From Chryseobacterium luquanense (lineage in GTDB: Bacteria > Bacteroidota > Bacteroidia > Flavobacteriales > Weeksellaceae): a DNA stretch of 64,000 bases. Under the pieces are notes generated by a model. That model searched no databases. It saw only the letters and a list, made by a program, of their open reading frames with translations, and had not been told where the DNA came from. Each line of letters begins with the position of its first letter. Within the stretch, counting starts at the first letter, position 1. Below, piece by piece: positions 17,891-28,200 of this stretch. Made by a program: the position numbers and the translations under genes. The stretch lies in NCBI RefSeq assembly GCF_026460945.1, contig NZ_JAOVZV010000007.1, positions 1 through 64,000 on the forward strand. Direction: 5' to 3'.

Positions 17891-18538
17891 ATGCAAAGAA
17901 TTATTTTCTTACTATTTCTACTAACTTTATTCTCCTGTAAAAAGCAAGAAAATTTAGTGATTAAAGAAAATAAAGATACAGTTGAATATGAATCTACAAA
18001 TTGGCAAGAAGGTTTCGGATTAACGCATTCTATTGATCTCGATTCTGTTTGGGGTAAACCTGTGAGATATTATATCAGTAATAAAAATTTGGATTCAAAA
18101 GCTTTAAAGTTTTATTTAGGCAACTATAGACCTAAAGATGAACCTGAAACTGCGAGATTATTAAATTTGATTACAACAGATAATGATTCTTTAAGACCAT
18201 TTTACCGATGGATTTTAGATAAAACAATACTTATTCAGGATGGAGCTTTAGGAGAGTACACTGGAGTTCCAGCTAGAAAATACGCTGAAAAATTCCCAAA
18301 AGAATTTTTTGAATATATGGATTTTGATCAATCTGGTGAAAAATATTTAAGTTGGTATAATTCTATTGCATACAGTGGTTTTTATGATTTTGAATACTAT
18401 AAAGACAAAGATGGAATTAAGGGAAATCTTGTAAAAACAATGAATTCAAATTGTCGAAACTGTGACGAAACTATTAAGAAAAGAATTTTAAAATTTGCAG
18501 ATGATTGTTTCTCACATGAAAAAACGACGAGTAAATAA
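17891..18538 (+). CDS. Hypothetical lipoprotein
   Basis: A 215-residue protein with a lipoprotein signal: MQRIIFLLFLLTLFSC, where the lipobox Cys at residue 16 is followed by KKQE. The mature part carries no domain I recognise. A conserved-looking pair NCRNCDE occurs near the C-terminus and could bind metal or form a disulfide. It follows the glycosyltransferase by 14 bp and is likely co-transcribed. Confidence 0.75.
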   Translation: MQRIIFLLFLLTLFSCKKQENLVIKENKDTVEYESTNWQEGFGLTHSIDLDSVWGKPVRYYISNKNLDSKALKFYLGNYRPKDEPETARLLNLITTDNDSLRPFYRWILDKTILIQDGALGEYTGVPARKYAEKFPKEFFEYMDFDQSGEKYLSWYNSIAYSGFYDFEYYKDKDGIKGNLVKTMNSNCRNCDETIKKRILKFADDCFSHEKTTSK

Positions 18539-18592
18539 TCTTTATATTCCTTAAATTTGCATCTCATCTTATTTAAAATCAATACTTCATTC

Positions 18593-18943
18593 ATGAATAA
18601 AATCCAAAAATTAGGTTGTATCTGCGAAAAACCTGAATTACATCACACTGATTACAGAACTTCATCTGTAGGAGTCGATGAAACTAAAGGAAGATATGCA
18701 GAAGTAAGTATTTTACAATGTAAACTTTGTCAGAGAATTTGGCTTAAATATTTGGTGGAATTTGAAAGTTTTTCAAAATCGGGAAGATGGTACAAAGGTA
18801 TTATCGCAAAAAAAGAAGTTGCAGGAATGAAACCAGAAAATGCGGTTGAATATTTGGAAAATCTTGACTGGTATATTTACGGAGGTTCTTATTTTGAAAG
18901 CGCCGGAATATTTGGACAAGGCAAGATGAATGTTGATTTGTAA
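18593..18943 (+). CDS. Hypothetical protein with paired cysteines
   Basis: A 116-residue cytosolic protein. The start MNKIQKLGC at 18593 is preferred over an upstream ATG at 18557 because the 12 extra residues look like read-through of intergenic DNA. It has LGCICEKPELHH near the N-terminus and LQCKLCQRIW in the middle, a C-x-C plus C-x2-C arrangement that could bind one zinc ion. I do not recognise the family. Confidence 0.7.
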   Translation: MNKIQKLGCICEKPELHHTDYRTSSVGVDETKGRYAEVSILQCKLCQRIWLKYLVEFESFSKSGRWYKGIIAKKEVAGMKPENAVEYLENLDWYIYGGSYFESAGIFGQGKMNVDL

Positions 18944-19032
18944 ATTGATAAAAGCTGAAAGACATTGCAAGGACTAGAATTCTATTAACAATTACTGTCA
19001 CATCCAACACCTGAAAACTTGACAAAACTCAC

Positions 19033-19063
19033 TTTGTGGCGTGGTAATTAATCAGTAAATTTG
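19033..19063 (+). promoter_or_regulatory. Promoter of lpd
   Basis: TTTG at 19033-19036, a 19-bp spacer and TAAATTTG at 19056-19063 form a near-consensus Bacteroidota promoter. It lies about 43 bp before the lpd start codon. Confidence 0.75.
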
Positions 19064-19105
19064 TAATAATTAATCAACTGAATAATAAATAAATTAAAAT
19101 ATAAA

Positions 19106-20509
19106 ATGAGTCAATTTGATGTTACCGTAATCGGTTCCGGTCCTGGAGGTTATGTAGCTGCAATTCGCGCTGCACAATTAGGTTTCAAAACAGCAATTAT
19201 TGAAAAATATTCTACGTTGGGAGGAACTTGTCTTAACGTTGGGTGTATTCCTTCAAAAGCGCTTTTAGACAGTTCTGAGCATTTCGAAAATGCAAAACAC
19301 AATTTCGAAAATCACGGAATTATCATTAACGAGCCAAAAGCAGATATCGCAAGAATGATTGCGAGAAAGAATGAAGTGGTAGAGCAGACTACAAAAGGAA
19401 TCAACTTCCTGATGGATAAAAACAAAATTACTGTTTTTGAAGGTCTTGGAAGCTTCGAATCTGCTACTCAGATAAAAGTGACTAAAAACGACGGTTCTTC
19501 GGAAACTGTAGAATCTAAATATACAATCATTGCAACTGGTTCTAAACCATCTTCTTTGCCTTTCATTACATTAGATAAAGAAAGAGTGATTACTTCTACA
19601 GAAGCTTTGAATTTAAAAGAAATTCCTAAGCATTTGGTAGTAATCGGTGGTGGAGTAATCGGTCTTGAATTAGGTTCAGTTTATTTAAGATTAGGTTCTC
19701 AAGTTACTGTTGTTGAATTTATGGACAAGATCATTCCTACAATGGATGGAGCTTTAAGCAAAGAATTGACTAAAGTTCTTAAAAAGCAGGGAATGAAATT
19801 CATGCTTTCTACAGCGGTTTCAGCAGTTGAAAGAAACGGAGATTCTGTAAAAATTACTGCTAAAGATAAAAAAGGAGAAGAGGTTACAGTTGAAGGAGAT
19901 TACTGTTTAGTTTCTGTGGGAAGAAGACCTTTCACAGACGGACTTGCTCTTGAGAAAGCGGGTGTTGAATTAGACGAAAGAGGAAGAATTAAAACCAACG
20001 ATCATCTACAGACTAATGTTGCAAACATTTATGCAATCGGTGATGTCATTAAAGGAGCAATGTTGGCTCACAAAGCTGAAGAAGAAGGAGTTTTTGTTGC
20101 TGAAACTTTGGCAGGACAAAAACCTCACATCAATTATAACTTAATTCCTGGAGTTGTTTATACTTGGCCTGAAGTAGCTGGAGTTGGTAAAACTGAAGAG
20201 CAACTGAAAGAAGAAGGTATAGCTTACAAAATCGGAACTTTCCCAATGAGAGCTTTAGGAAGAAGCCGTGCAAGTGGTGATGTTGATGGTTTGGTGAAAA
20301 TTATCGCTGACGAAAAAACTGATGAGGTTCTTGGTTTCCACATGATTGGAGCGAGAGCTGCAGATTTGGTTGCTGAAGGAGTCATTGCAATGGAATTCCG
20401 TGCAAGTGCTGAAGATATTGCAAGAAGTTCTCATGCACATCCAACTTACGCAGAAGCTATTAAAGAAGCTGCTTTGGATGCTACCGGCAAGAGAGCTCTT
20501 CACATGTAA
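19106..20509 (+). CDS. lpdA: Dihydrolipoyl dehydrogenase (E3)
   Basis: A 467-residue flavoprotein that reoxidises dihydrolipoamide with NAD in pyruvate, 2-oxoglutarate and branched-chain dehydrogenase complexes and in the glycine cleavage system. The FAD motif GSGPGGYVAAIRAAQLG (about 10-26), redox-active cysteines in GGTCLNVGCIPSK (about 40-52), NAD motif VIGGGVIGLELGSVY and the C-terminal active-site HAHPTYAEA are all present. Full length. It has its own promoter and terminator and no complex genes beside it. Confidence 0.95.
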   Translation: MSQFDVTVIGSGPGGYVAAIRAAQLGFKTAIIEKYSTLGGTCLNVGCIPSKALLDSSEHFENAKHNFENHGIIINEPKADIARMIARKNEVVEQTTKGINFLMDKNKITVFEGLGSFESATQIKVTKNDGSSETVESKYTIIATGSKPSSLPFITLDKERVITSTEALNLKEIPKHLVVIGGGVIGLELGSVYLRLGSQVTVVEFMDKIIPTMDGALSKELTKVLKKQGMKFMLSTAVSAVERNGDSVKITAKDKKGEEVTVEGDYCLVSVGRRPFTDGLALEKAGVELDERGRIKTNDHLQTNVANIYAIGDVIKGAMLAHKAEEEGVFVAETLAGQKPHINYNLIPGVVYTWPEVAGVGKTEEQLKEEGIAYKIGTFPMRALGRSRASGDVDGLVKIIADEKTDEVLGFHMIGARAADLVAEGVIAMEFRASAEDIARSSHAHPTYAEAIKEAALDATGKRALHM

Positions 20510-20553
20510 GAGTTAAGTAATAAATACAAAGAGCCAAGTTTTGGCGGATATAT

Positions 20554-20584
20554 AAAAAGAGAAGTTATTGCTTCTCTTTTTTTT
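20554..20584 (+). terminator. Terminator of lpd
   Basis: AAAAGAGAAG and CTTCTCTTTT pair around a six-base loop and are followed by a T run. It lies 45 bp after the lpd stop. Confidence 0.85.
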
Positions 20585-20608
20585 GTATTTTTCAACAAAT
20601 ATCTGACA

Positions 20609-21094
20609 ATGAAAAAACTGACATTATTTTTAATGGTTGTTATCTGCGGATTTATGTTTGGACAAAATGTAAATACTGTCAGAAAAATTGTTGAGCAAAT
20701 CAATCAGACAAAAGGATTGAAAATTAAAAAAATTCCAAACTCCTACTATTTGGATAGAAATATAGTGACAGACAATGGAATTGAATTAAAAGGATATTAT
20801 AAAAATAATAAACTTTTGAAAATAGAACATTGGGTAGGCTTATCTGCAAGGATAATTACAACCGAATATTTCTTTACAGAAAATGGTAAATTGGTTTTCG
20901 TGCATTCAAAAAAATATCAGACTGTTGATGAAAATGGATATTTAGAAAAACCTCAACAGTTGTCTGATCTAAGACGCTATTATGAAAAAGATAAACTGAT
21001 AAAATCTGTTGGCGTATTGAATGATGATGAAAATACAGATTATTTAATAGAATCTAAGAACCTTATTAATGATTTGAAAAATTATAGTAATTAA
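20609..21094 (+). CDS. Secreted hypothetical protein
   Basis: A 161-residue protein with a signal peptide (MKKLTLFLMVVICGFMFGQ-N). The mature part alternates strands and charged residues, with GYYKNNKLLKIEHWVG and a YFFTENGKLVFVHSKKY stretch resembling the MORN-like beta-hairpins of Bacteroidota secreted proteins. That resemblance is weak and I assign no function. It is flanked by the lpd terminator and the -7 box of the next gene. Confidence 0.7.
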   Translation: MKKLTLFLMVVICGFMFGQNVNTVRKIVEQINQTKGLKIKKIPNSYYLDRNIVTDNGIELKGYYKNNKLLKIEHWVGLSARIITTEYFFTENGKLVFVHSKKYQTVDENGYLEKPQQLSDLRRYYEKDKLIKSVGVLNDDENTDYLIESKNLINDLKNYSN

Positions 21095-21180
21095 TTTTAA
21101 ATCAATTCAGTAAGCTTAAACTCTATAACTTTGAAATTCTCCAACTCAAAAACCCTTAAAACTCTCCAACATATTTTCCT

Positions 21181-21188
21181 TACCTTTG
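21181..21188 (+). promoter_or_regulatory. Probable -7 box for the S1 RNA-binding gene
   Basis: TACCTTTG matches TAnnTTTG and lies 20 bp before the ATG at 21208. No good TTG is seen at the expected distance, so the site is tentative. Confidence 0.45.
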
Positions 21189-21207
21189 CATCCTAAATTT
21201 ATCATTG

Positions 21208-22032
21208 ATGCAAATCGGAAAAACCCAAACTTTAAAAATTTCAGAAAAAAATCATTCGGGATGGATGCTTAAAGACGATTCTGGCGAAACCGCTTTTATG
21301 TCTAAAGTTTTCATTCGTGAAGAAAAAGAAATTGGCGACGAATTGGAAGTTTTTGTTTATCAGGATGATAATAAACTAAAAGCTACAACCGAAACTCCTT
21401 TGGCTGAAGTAGGTGAATTTGCTGTGATGAATTGTGTACAGAGTCTTCCGAGCGGAGCTTTCATGGATTGGGGTATTATCAAAGATCTTTTTATTCCGTA
21501 TAAACAGCAGAAAACAAAGATTATTGAAGGGAAAAGATATTTGGTGAATCTTTATATTGATGAAGATTTAAAATTAATTACCGGAACTACCAAGTTTAAG
21601 AGAAATCCTCAATATCAGGATTTGCCTTTCCAAAAGGGTGATAAAGTTGAGTTGCTGATGATGAACGAAAGTGAACTAGGCTGGAATGTTATCATTAATA
21701 AAAAATATATCGGACTGATTTATACCACCGATGTTTACAAAAAACTGTATCCGCTATCTGAAGAAGAAGGTTACATTAAAGAAATTCGAGAAGACGGAAA
21801 AATAGATGTTTCTCTTCAACCTGTAGGCTTTGAAAATATTGATGAATTCAGACAAAAAATTCTAAACAAATTAGAAGAAAATTTCGGTTTACTACATCTT
21901 TCAGACAAATCTTCTCCAGAGGAAATTAAAGACGAACTGCAAATGAGCAAGAAAAACTTTAAGAAGGCACTTGGCGGTTTGTACAAAGACAAAATCGTTG
22001 ATATTTTAGATGATAAAATAAGGTTAGTATAG
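21208..22032 (+). CDS. CvfB-like S1-domain RNA-binding protein
   Basis: A 274-residue cytosolic protein. Successive S1-like OB folds occupy about 1-65, 68-130 and 140-210, and a C-terminal winged helix (about 215-274) has PEEIKDELQMSKKNFKKALGGLYKDKIVDI. This domain order matches the CvfB/YitL family of RNA-binding regulators. ATG at 21208 (MQIGK) is chosen over the TTG three bases upstream. The gene has its own terminator. Confidence 0.88.
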   Translation: MQIGKTQTLKISEKNHSGWMLKDDSGETAFMSKVFIREEKEIGDELEVFVYQDDNKLKATTETPLAEVGEFAVMNCVQSLPSGAFMDWGIIKDLFIPYKQQKTKIIEGKRYLVNLYIDEDLKLITGTTKFKRNPQYQDLPFQKGDKVELLMMNESELGWNVIINKKYIGLIYTTDVYKKLYPLSEEEGYIKEIREDGKIDVSLQPVGFENIDEFRQKILNKLEENFGLLHLSDKSSPEEIKDELQMSKKNFKKALGGLYKDKIVDILDDKIRLV

Positions 22033-22056
22033 AATTATTTCTCAAATATAAAATTG

Positions 22057-22087
22057 AAACTCCGAACATTTGTTCGGAGTTTTTTTA
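22057..22087 (+). terminator. Terminator of the CvfB-like gene
   Basis: Perfect 12-bp arms AAACTCCGAACA and TGTTCGGAGTTT with a two-base loop are followed by more T. Confidence 0.9.
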
Positions 22088-22120
22088 TGATAATAATCAC
22101 AAGAAATTACTTAATTATTT

Positions 22121-22194
22121 TGTTTAACAATTTTGTCAAAACAAATGATTGATATATATTTGCACAAAATTGTTTAACAAAAATGTCAAAACAA
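22121..22194 (+). promoter_or_regulatory. tetR-efflux operon promoter with two operator copies
   Basis: TTG at 22133-22135, 19 bp and TATATTTG at 22155-22162 form the promoter. A 24-bp element (22121-22144) recurs exactly 50 bp downstream (22171-22194) with two differences. Its core TTTAACAATTTTGTCAAA is an inverted repeat (TTTnACAA/TTGTnAAA). The first copy covers the -33 element and the second covers the start codon of the TetR gene. Autorepression by TetR is inferred. Confidence 0.75.
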
Positions 22195-22776
22195 GAAAAG
22201 AAAGATCAAACCCAAGAGTTAATCAAGCAAACTGCAAAGAATTTGTTCTTTGTACAAGGTAAGTTTGATGCGACAACACAGGAAATAGCAGATGAAGCAG
22301 GTGTTAACAGAACACTGATTAATTACTATTTCAGATCGAGAGATAATTTGATTCAAATTATTTTTGATGAAGCTCATCGAGTAGAAAAAGAAAAGTCTGA
22401 ATTGATCATGAATTCAGATCTTCCTTTTAAAGAAAAGATTGCCAATTTCATTGATGGCAGCTTACAGACAAGTCTTCAATATCCATATTTGGAAACCTAC
22501 ATTGTTTCTCAAATCAATAAGGGAAGCTGTCATAAAAGAGATGTGGAAGAAGAAGAACTAAAAAAACTGTATGCAGATATTGAAAAAGAAATGGAATTGG
22601 GAAACATCGAAAAAATGGCACCCGTACAATTTGTACTCAATATGATTTCACTTTTAGTATTCCCAAGTGCGGTGCGCCCACTTTTTCTGGAAAATATGAT
22701 GATTGATGACAAAGAATTTGATTTACTGATTGCAGACAGAAAAGATATTATCTTAAATATGCTTTTTAAGAAATAA
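22183..22776 (+). CDS. TetR/AcrR-family regulator of the efflux operon
   Basis: A 197-residue protein. The N-terminal HTH (about 10-55) has AKNLFFVQGKFDATTQEIADEAGVNRTLINYYFRSRDNLIQIIFDE, the typical TetR pattern. The helical ligand-binding domain follows. It is the first gene of the operon with the TolC, adaptor and RND genes, 85 bp before the TolC gene, and its start codon lies inside the second operator copy. It most likely represses the pump until a toxic ligand binds. Confidence 0.92.
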   Translation: MSKQEKKDQTQELIKQTAKNLFFVQGKFDATTQEIADEAGVNRTLINYYFRSRDNLIQIIFDEAHRVEKEKSELIMNSDLPFKEKIANFIDGSLQTSLQYPYLETYIVSQINKGSCHKRDVEEEELKKLYADIEKEMELGNIEKMAPVQFVLNMISLLVFPSAVRPLFLENMMIDDKEFDLLIADRKDIILNMLFKK

Positions 22777-22861
22777 TTAAAAACTGTTAAAGTATTTTAA
22801 GAAATGAATCGTCCTTTAGGAATAACATTATTACAACAAAAAATAAACGAAGTATAAAATT

Positions 22862-24214
22862 ATGAACAGAAAACGTATAACTGCTAAAAAGCTCAAAATT
22901 GGAGTAGCTGCGGCATTTATGATGTTGGCCTCTTCATCAGCTTATGCGCAACAGCAGATTACTCTGCAGGAAGCCATTAAACAGGCGTTGCAAAATAAAG
23001 CTGAAGCCAAAAAAGCGGCTTTACAGATTAAAAAAGCGGAATACAAGATTGCTGAAGCCAGATCTGGCGCTTTGCCACAAATCGGTGCAACGGCAGGAGT
23101 TACTTACAATCCGGTAATTCAGGAGTCATTGCTTGAGTTTGGAGGTGAAAGAATCCGTGCTCAGCTGGGACAGGCTTGGCAATCACAAGCTGTGGTGACT
23201 TTAAATCAAACAATTTTTGATCAAAGAGTTTTTACAGGTCTTAAAGCAGCAAAATCAACAAGAGAATTTTATGTTTTAAATGCTCAGTTGACCAACGAAC
23301 AATTAATTGAAAATGTAGCGACAGCATATTATCAGGTTTTTGTGCAGGAAGAAAATCTTAAAACTTTAAATGTAAGTTACACAAATACCGAAAAGGTAAG
23401 AAATGTAATTAAGAGTTTGGTAGATAATGGTTTAGCAAAAGGTATTGACTTAGATCGTACCAATGTACAGTTAACAAATATCAGTTCAAGCAGACAACAA
23501 TTGGTAAATGCTGTTCAGCTTTCAAAGAATTCTTTGAAGTTCTACATGGGAATTCCGATTGATACTGAAATTGAGGTAGAAGAAAAAGCAATAGATCCAC
23601 GACCTCAGCTTTTAGCGGAAATGGTAAATCTTGATAATCGCTCAGAAGTTAAAGTTTTACAGAAAAACAGAGAGCTTTTAGTATACAACAAAAAAGCAAC
23701 GGAAGCGTATCTTTATCCTACAGTAGGATTACAGGCAAACTATGGTTGGGCAGGAATGGGTAAAAAATTCCCTCTCACAAACGGTTTGAATAACGGTGTT
23801 CTTTGGAGTGATTATTCAGCGATTGGTTTAAATATAAACATTCCGATTTTTACGGGTGGTTCTACAAAATCTAAAATTGCTCAGGCTGAAATCGATATTC
23901 AGGATTTAGATCAGGATATTCAGAATACACAGCTTCAGTTAAGTCTTGAATATAAAAATGCAGTTACCAATATTGAAAATTCATTAATCAATATTGAAAG
24001 CATGAAAAACAACGTAACGCTTGCCGAAAAAGTACAGAAAGACACTCAGTCAAATTATCAGTACGGTTTAGCAACACTGACGGAAGTTTTAGATTCTGAA
24101 AATGCTCTAACAGATGCAAAACAGAATTACACCACTGCATTATTAGACTACAAACAGGCTGAAATTAAATTAATAAAAGCTAAAGGAGAGCTTAATACTT
24201 TACAAAACCCATAA
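22862..24214 (+). CDS. TolC-family outer membrane efflux protein
   Basis: A 450-residue protein with a signal peptide (cleavage near SSAYAQ-Q). Two outer-membrane efflux (OEP) repeats are visible: TLQEAIKQALQNKAEAKKA at the start of the first and YGWAG...NINIPIFTGGSTKSKI opening the second. Long helical coiled segments such as QKDTQSNYQYGLATLTEVLDSENAL are typical. It should form the trimeric outer-membrane exit duct of the pump encoded by the next two genes. Confidence 0.92.
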   Translation: MNRKRITAKKLKIGVAAAFMMLASSSAYAQQQITLQEAIKQALQNKAEAKKAALQIKKAEYKIAEARSGALPQIGATAGVTYNPVIQESLLEFGGERIRAQLGQAWQSQAVVTLNQTIFDQRVFTGLKAAKSTREFYVLNAQLTNEQLIENVATAYYQVFVQEENLKTLNVSYTNTEKVRNVIKSLVDNGLAKGIDLDRTNVQLTNISSSRQQLVNAVQLSKNSLKFYMGIPIDTEIEVEEKAIDPRPQLLAEMVNLDNRSEVKVLQKNRELLVYNKKATEAYLYPTVGLQANYGWAGMGKKFPLTNGLNNGVLWSDYSAIGLNINIPIFTGGSTKSKIAQAEIDIQDLDQDIQNTQLQLSLEYKNAVTNIENSLINIESMKNNVTLAEKVQKDTQSNYQYGLATLTEVLDSENALTDAKQNYTTALLDYKQAEIKLIKAKGELNTLQNP

Positions 24215-24219
24215 TTGAA

Positions 24220-25281
24220 ATGAAAAAAACTTTAATATACATCATCGTAGCCGCTGTACTTGTTGGTTTAGCCGCTTGGAAAATTTCCGACAATAAAAAG
24301 AAACAGGAAACAGAAGTAAAAGAAGTAGCAAAACAGGTTGATAAAATCAACGTGAATGTAATCACTGTTTCAAGAGAAAATATCGACACAGACTATTCAG
24401 CAAATGGAACTTTTATTCCAAAGCAGGAAATGCAGCAGTCTTCTGAAATTTCAGGACGTATTGTGAGCGTTTTGGTTAAAGTAGGTTCGAAAGTGGGAGC
24501 AGGACAAACTTTAGCAACTATCAAAAGAGATGCGATTGAGGTTGATGTTACTCAGGCTCAAAATAATTTACAGAATGCAATTGCAGATAACCAACGTTAC
24601 GAAAATGCTTTCAAAACAGGAGGTGTTACAAAACAGCAATTGGATAACTCAAGACTTCAGCTTAAAAATATGCAGGCTGCAGTAAGAGCTCAAGGCGTTA
24701 AAATTAACGATACAAGCATCAGAGCTGGAATCAGCGGTACAATCAACAAAAAAATGGTTGAGCCGGGAATGGTTGTTGCTCCTGGAACAGCTTTATTTGA
24801 AATTGTAAATATCAATTCATTAAAACTTTCGGTTTTGGTTGACGAAAGCCAGATTGGAAGAATTCAATTAGGTCAGGAAGTGGCTATCAATGTAAACGTT
24901 TTACCTGACGATTCTTTCAGCGGAAGAATTACATTTATCGCACCCAAAAGTGATGCTTCTTTAAATTTCCCGGTAGAAATTGAAGTTCAGAACAGAGGAA
25001 ACTTAAAAGCAGGTATGTATGCAACGGCTTTGTTTAAAACAAATAATGGAGCAGAAACTCAAAATATGTTAACAGTTCCTGCAGAAGCTTTCGTAAATGG
25101 AGTAAGTTCAGGGCAGTTATTTATTGTGAGCAATGGAACTGCTAAAATGATTAAAGTTCAAACCGGAAAAGTTTACGGTGATAAAGTTCAAATCTTAAGC
25201 GGATTGAATGGTGGTGAACAAGTCATTACAAGTGGACAAATCAACCTTGATAACGGTTCAAAAATCAATATCGTAAAGTAA
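24220..25281 (+). CDS. RND efflux periplasmic adaptor subunit
   Basis: A 353-residue membrane fusion protein starting five bases after the TolC gene. It has an N-terminal membrane anchor (LIYIIVAAVLVGLAAWKI). The lipoyl halves (SGRIVSVLVKVGSKVGAGQTLATI, then ISGTINKKMVEPGMVVAPG) flank a short helical hairpin, followed by beta-barrel and membrane-proximal domains. It links the inner-membrane RND transporter to the outer-membrane channel. Start and spacing indicate translational coupling. Confidence 0.92.
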   Translation: MKKTLIYIIVAAVLVGLAAWKISDNKKKQETEVKEVAKQVDKINVNVITVSRENIDTDYSANGTFIPKQEMQQSSEISGRIVSVLVKVGSKVGAGQTLATIKRDAIEVDVTQAQNNLQNAIADNQRYENAFKTGGVTKQQLDNSRLQLKNMQAAVRAQGVKINDTSIRAGISGTINKKMVEPGMVVAPGTALFEIVNINSLKLSVLVDESQIGRIQLGQEVAINVNVLPDDSFSGRITFIAPKSDASLNFPVEIEVQNRGNLKAGMYATALFKTNNGAETQNMLTVPAEAFVNGVSSGQLFIVSNGTAKMIKVQTGKVYGDKVQILSGLNGGEQVITSGQINLDNGSKINIVK

Positions 25282-25287
25282 GAGAAG

Positions 25288-28200
25288 ATGAAGTTAGCAG
25301 AAATATCCATTAAAAGACCGTCCCTTGTCATCGTTTTATTTACGATTCTGACTTTGGGAGGTTTATTAAGTTACTCCATGATGGGGTATGAGTTGATTCC
25401 GAAGTTTGAAACCAACATGGTAACAATTTCTACCGTGTATCCTGGAGCTTCGCCTTCAGAAGTGGAAACTTCGGTTACGAGAAAGATTGAAGATGCCGTT
25501 GGTTCTTTGGAAAACGTAAAAAAAGTAGAATCTTCTTCTTACGAAAGTTTATCGGTTATCATGGTTCAGCTAAACACAGGAGCTGATGTAAACTATGCAT
25601 TAAATGATGCTCAAAGAAAGGTAAACGCTATTTTAGCAGATCTTCCGGAGGATGCAGATCCACCATCATTACAGAAATTCTCATTAGATGATTTACCGAT
25701 CATGACGTTGAGTATTTCCAGTGATAAATTGAATAATAAGGAACTTTATGATCTTTTAGATAAGAAAATTGAACCTATATTTTCCCGTGTAAATGGTGTT
25801 GCACAAGTTGATCTTGTTGGTGGACAGGAAAGAGAGATTCAGGTAAATTTAGATGAAAAGAAATTGCAGGGTTACGGTCTTTCAATCGGAGATGTACAGC
25901 AGGCAATACTTTCTTCAAACTTAGATTTCCCTACCGGAGCTTTGAAAACAAGAACTTCAAGATCTACCATCAGACTTTCTGGAAAGTATAGAGATGTCGC
26001 TGAAATGAATAGTCTTGTTGTTTCAAATAAAAACGGAGCTCAGGTTCGTTTATCTGATATAGCAACGGTTTTCGATACTCAAAAAGATATCGAGAAAGTA
26101 GCAAGATTTAACCAAAATTCTACCATTTTATTGCAGGTTAAAAAACAATCTGATGCCAATGCAGTATCGGTTTCAGAATTGGTTCAGAAAACAATTGGTG
26201 ATGTTCAAAACAATTATAAAACTCAGGCGATTAAGATCAATATTGTAGATGATACAACAGACTTTACGCTTGAAGCAGCTGATCACGTAATTTTCGATTT
26301 ATTCTTAGCGATTATTTTGGTGGCAGTGGTAATGTTATTATTCCTTCACAACATCAGAAATGCATTTATTGTAATGGTTTCTATTCCGATGTCCTTGATT
26401 GCAACGGTAATCGGAATGTATTTGATGGGATATACCTTAAACTTAATGAGCTTATTAGGACTTTCATTAGTAGTTGGTATTCTTGTGGATGATGCGATTG
26501 TGGTTCTAGAGAACGTTTACCGTCACATGGAGATGGGTAAAAGCAGAATTCGTGCAGCGTACGATGGTGCTTCAGAAATTGGGTTTACCGTAACGGCTAT
26601 TACTTTGGTAATCGTGGTGGTATTCTTACCGATTGCAATGAGTTCAGGTCTTGTTGCTGATATCTTGGCGCAGTTCTGTGTAACGGTGGTAATTGCAACG
26701 ATGTTCTCTTTATTGGCATCATTTACGATCATTCCGTGGTTGTCATCAAGATTTGGGAAGTTGGTACATTTAACGGGTAAAAATCCTTTCGAGAAATTTA
26801 TCCTTTGGTTTGAAAAGCAATTGGATAAATTCACACATTGGATTACAGGAATTTTAGAGTGGGCCTTAAAATCAACTTTAAGAAGAGTAATGACTGTTAT
26901 TGTTACATTTATTATCTTGATTTCTTCTTTCATGTTGGTTGCATTCGGATTCATCGGAGGTGAATTCTTCCCGAAAATGGATAGAGGTCAGTTTCTTGTT
27001 CAGATGGAATTACCAAAAGATGCTTCTGTAGAGAAAACCAACCAGATTACTTTAGCTGTTGAAAAATATTTGAGAGCAGATAAAGATGTAGTAGATATGA
27101 TTACCACAGTTGGTCAGCAGTCATCAGGTTTTGGTGGAGCTCAGGCAACTTTGTATCAATCAGAAATTCAGGTAATTTTAGTTGATAAAGCTGAACGTAA
27201 TGAAAGTACAGATATTAAATCTGCAAAAATAAAGAGAGCTTTAGAAGAAAAATTCACCGGAGTTGAATTTAAAACAGCACCAATCGGATTAATGGGAGCA
27301 GATAATGCGCCGATCGAAATGGTGGTAACTGCTCAAGATAATGCAACAGCAAATAAAGAAGCCAATAGAATTCTTGCTTTACTTAAAAAAGTTCCTGGTT
27401 CTGTGGATGCTGAATTATCAACCGACTCTGGAAGCCCGGAAGTTCAGGTGAATATCGACAGAGATAAAATGTCTTCTTTAGGCTTAAATCTTTCAAATGT
27501 TGGACAAACGATGCAGACTGCATTTAGTGGAAATACAGACGGAAAATTCAGAGCCGGAGAATATGAATATGATATCAACATCCGTTTTGGTGACGCAAAC
27601 AGACAATCGATTGATGACGTTAGAAACTTAATGTTTACAAATCCTCAAGGTGAACAAGTAAGATTGAGCCAGTTTGCTGATGTGAAAATGGGTTCTGGAC
27701 CAAGTTTATTGGAACGTAGAGACAAAGCACCTTCTGTAAAGGTAAAATCTAAAGTTGTAGGTCGTCCTGTAGGTGATGTTGCCAACGAATGGGCGGCTCA
27801 GTTTATGGATAACGAAAAAACAAAACCTGCCGGAGTAAGCTACATTTGGAGTGGTGATATGGAAAACCAAACTGAAGGTTTCGGTACGTTAGGAATTGCT
27901 TTATTAGCCGCTATCGTATTGGTTTATCTGGTAATGGTTTCGCTTTATGACTCATTCGTTTATCCGTTTGTTGTATTGTTCTCAATTCCATTGGCATTGA
28001 TTGGAGTAATGGTCATTCTGGCAATTACCGGAAACTCATTAAATATCTTCACGATGTTGGGGATGATTATGTTGATTGGTTTGGTAGCGAAAAATGCGAT
28101 TATGATTGTCGATTTTGCCAATATGAGAAAAGCAGCCGGAGCCAATACACATGACGCTTTGATTCAGGCAAACCACGCCCGTCTTCGTCCGATTTTGATG

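Noticed and set aside
26523..26954. Long minus-strand frame of 143 codons inside the RND permease
   Set aside because: It is fully antisense to a well-supported gene and shows no family features.
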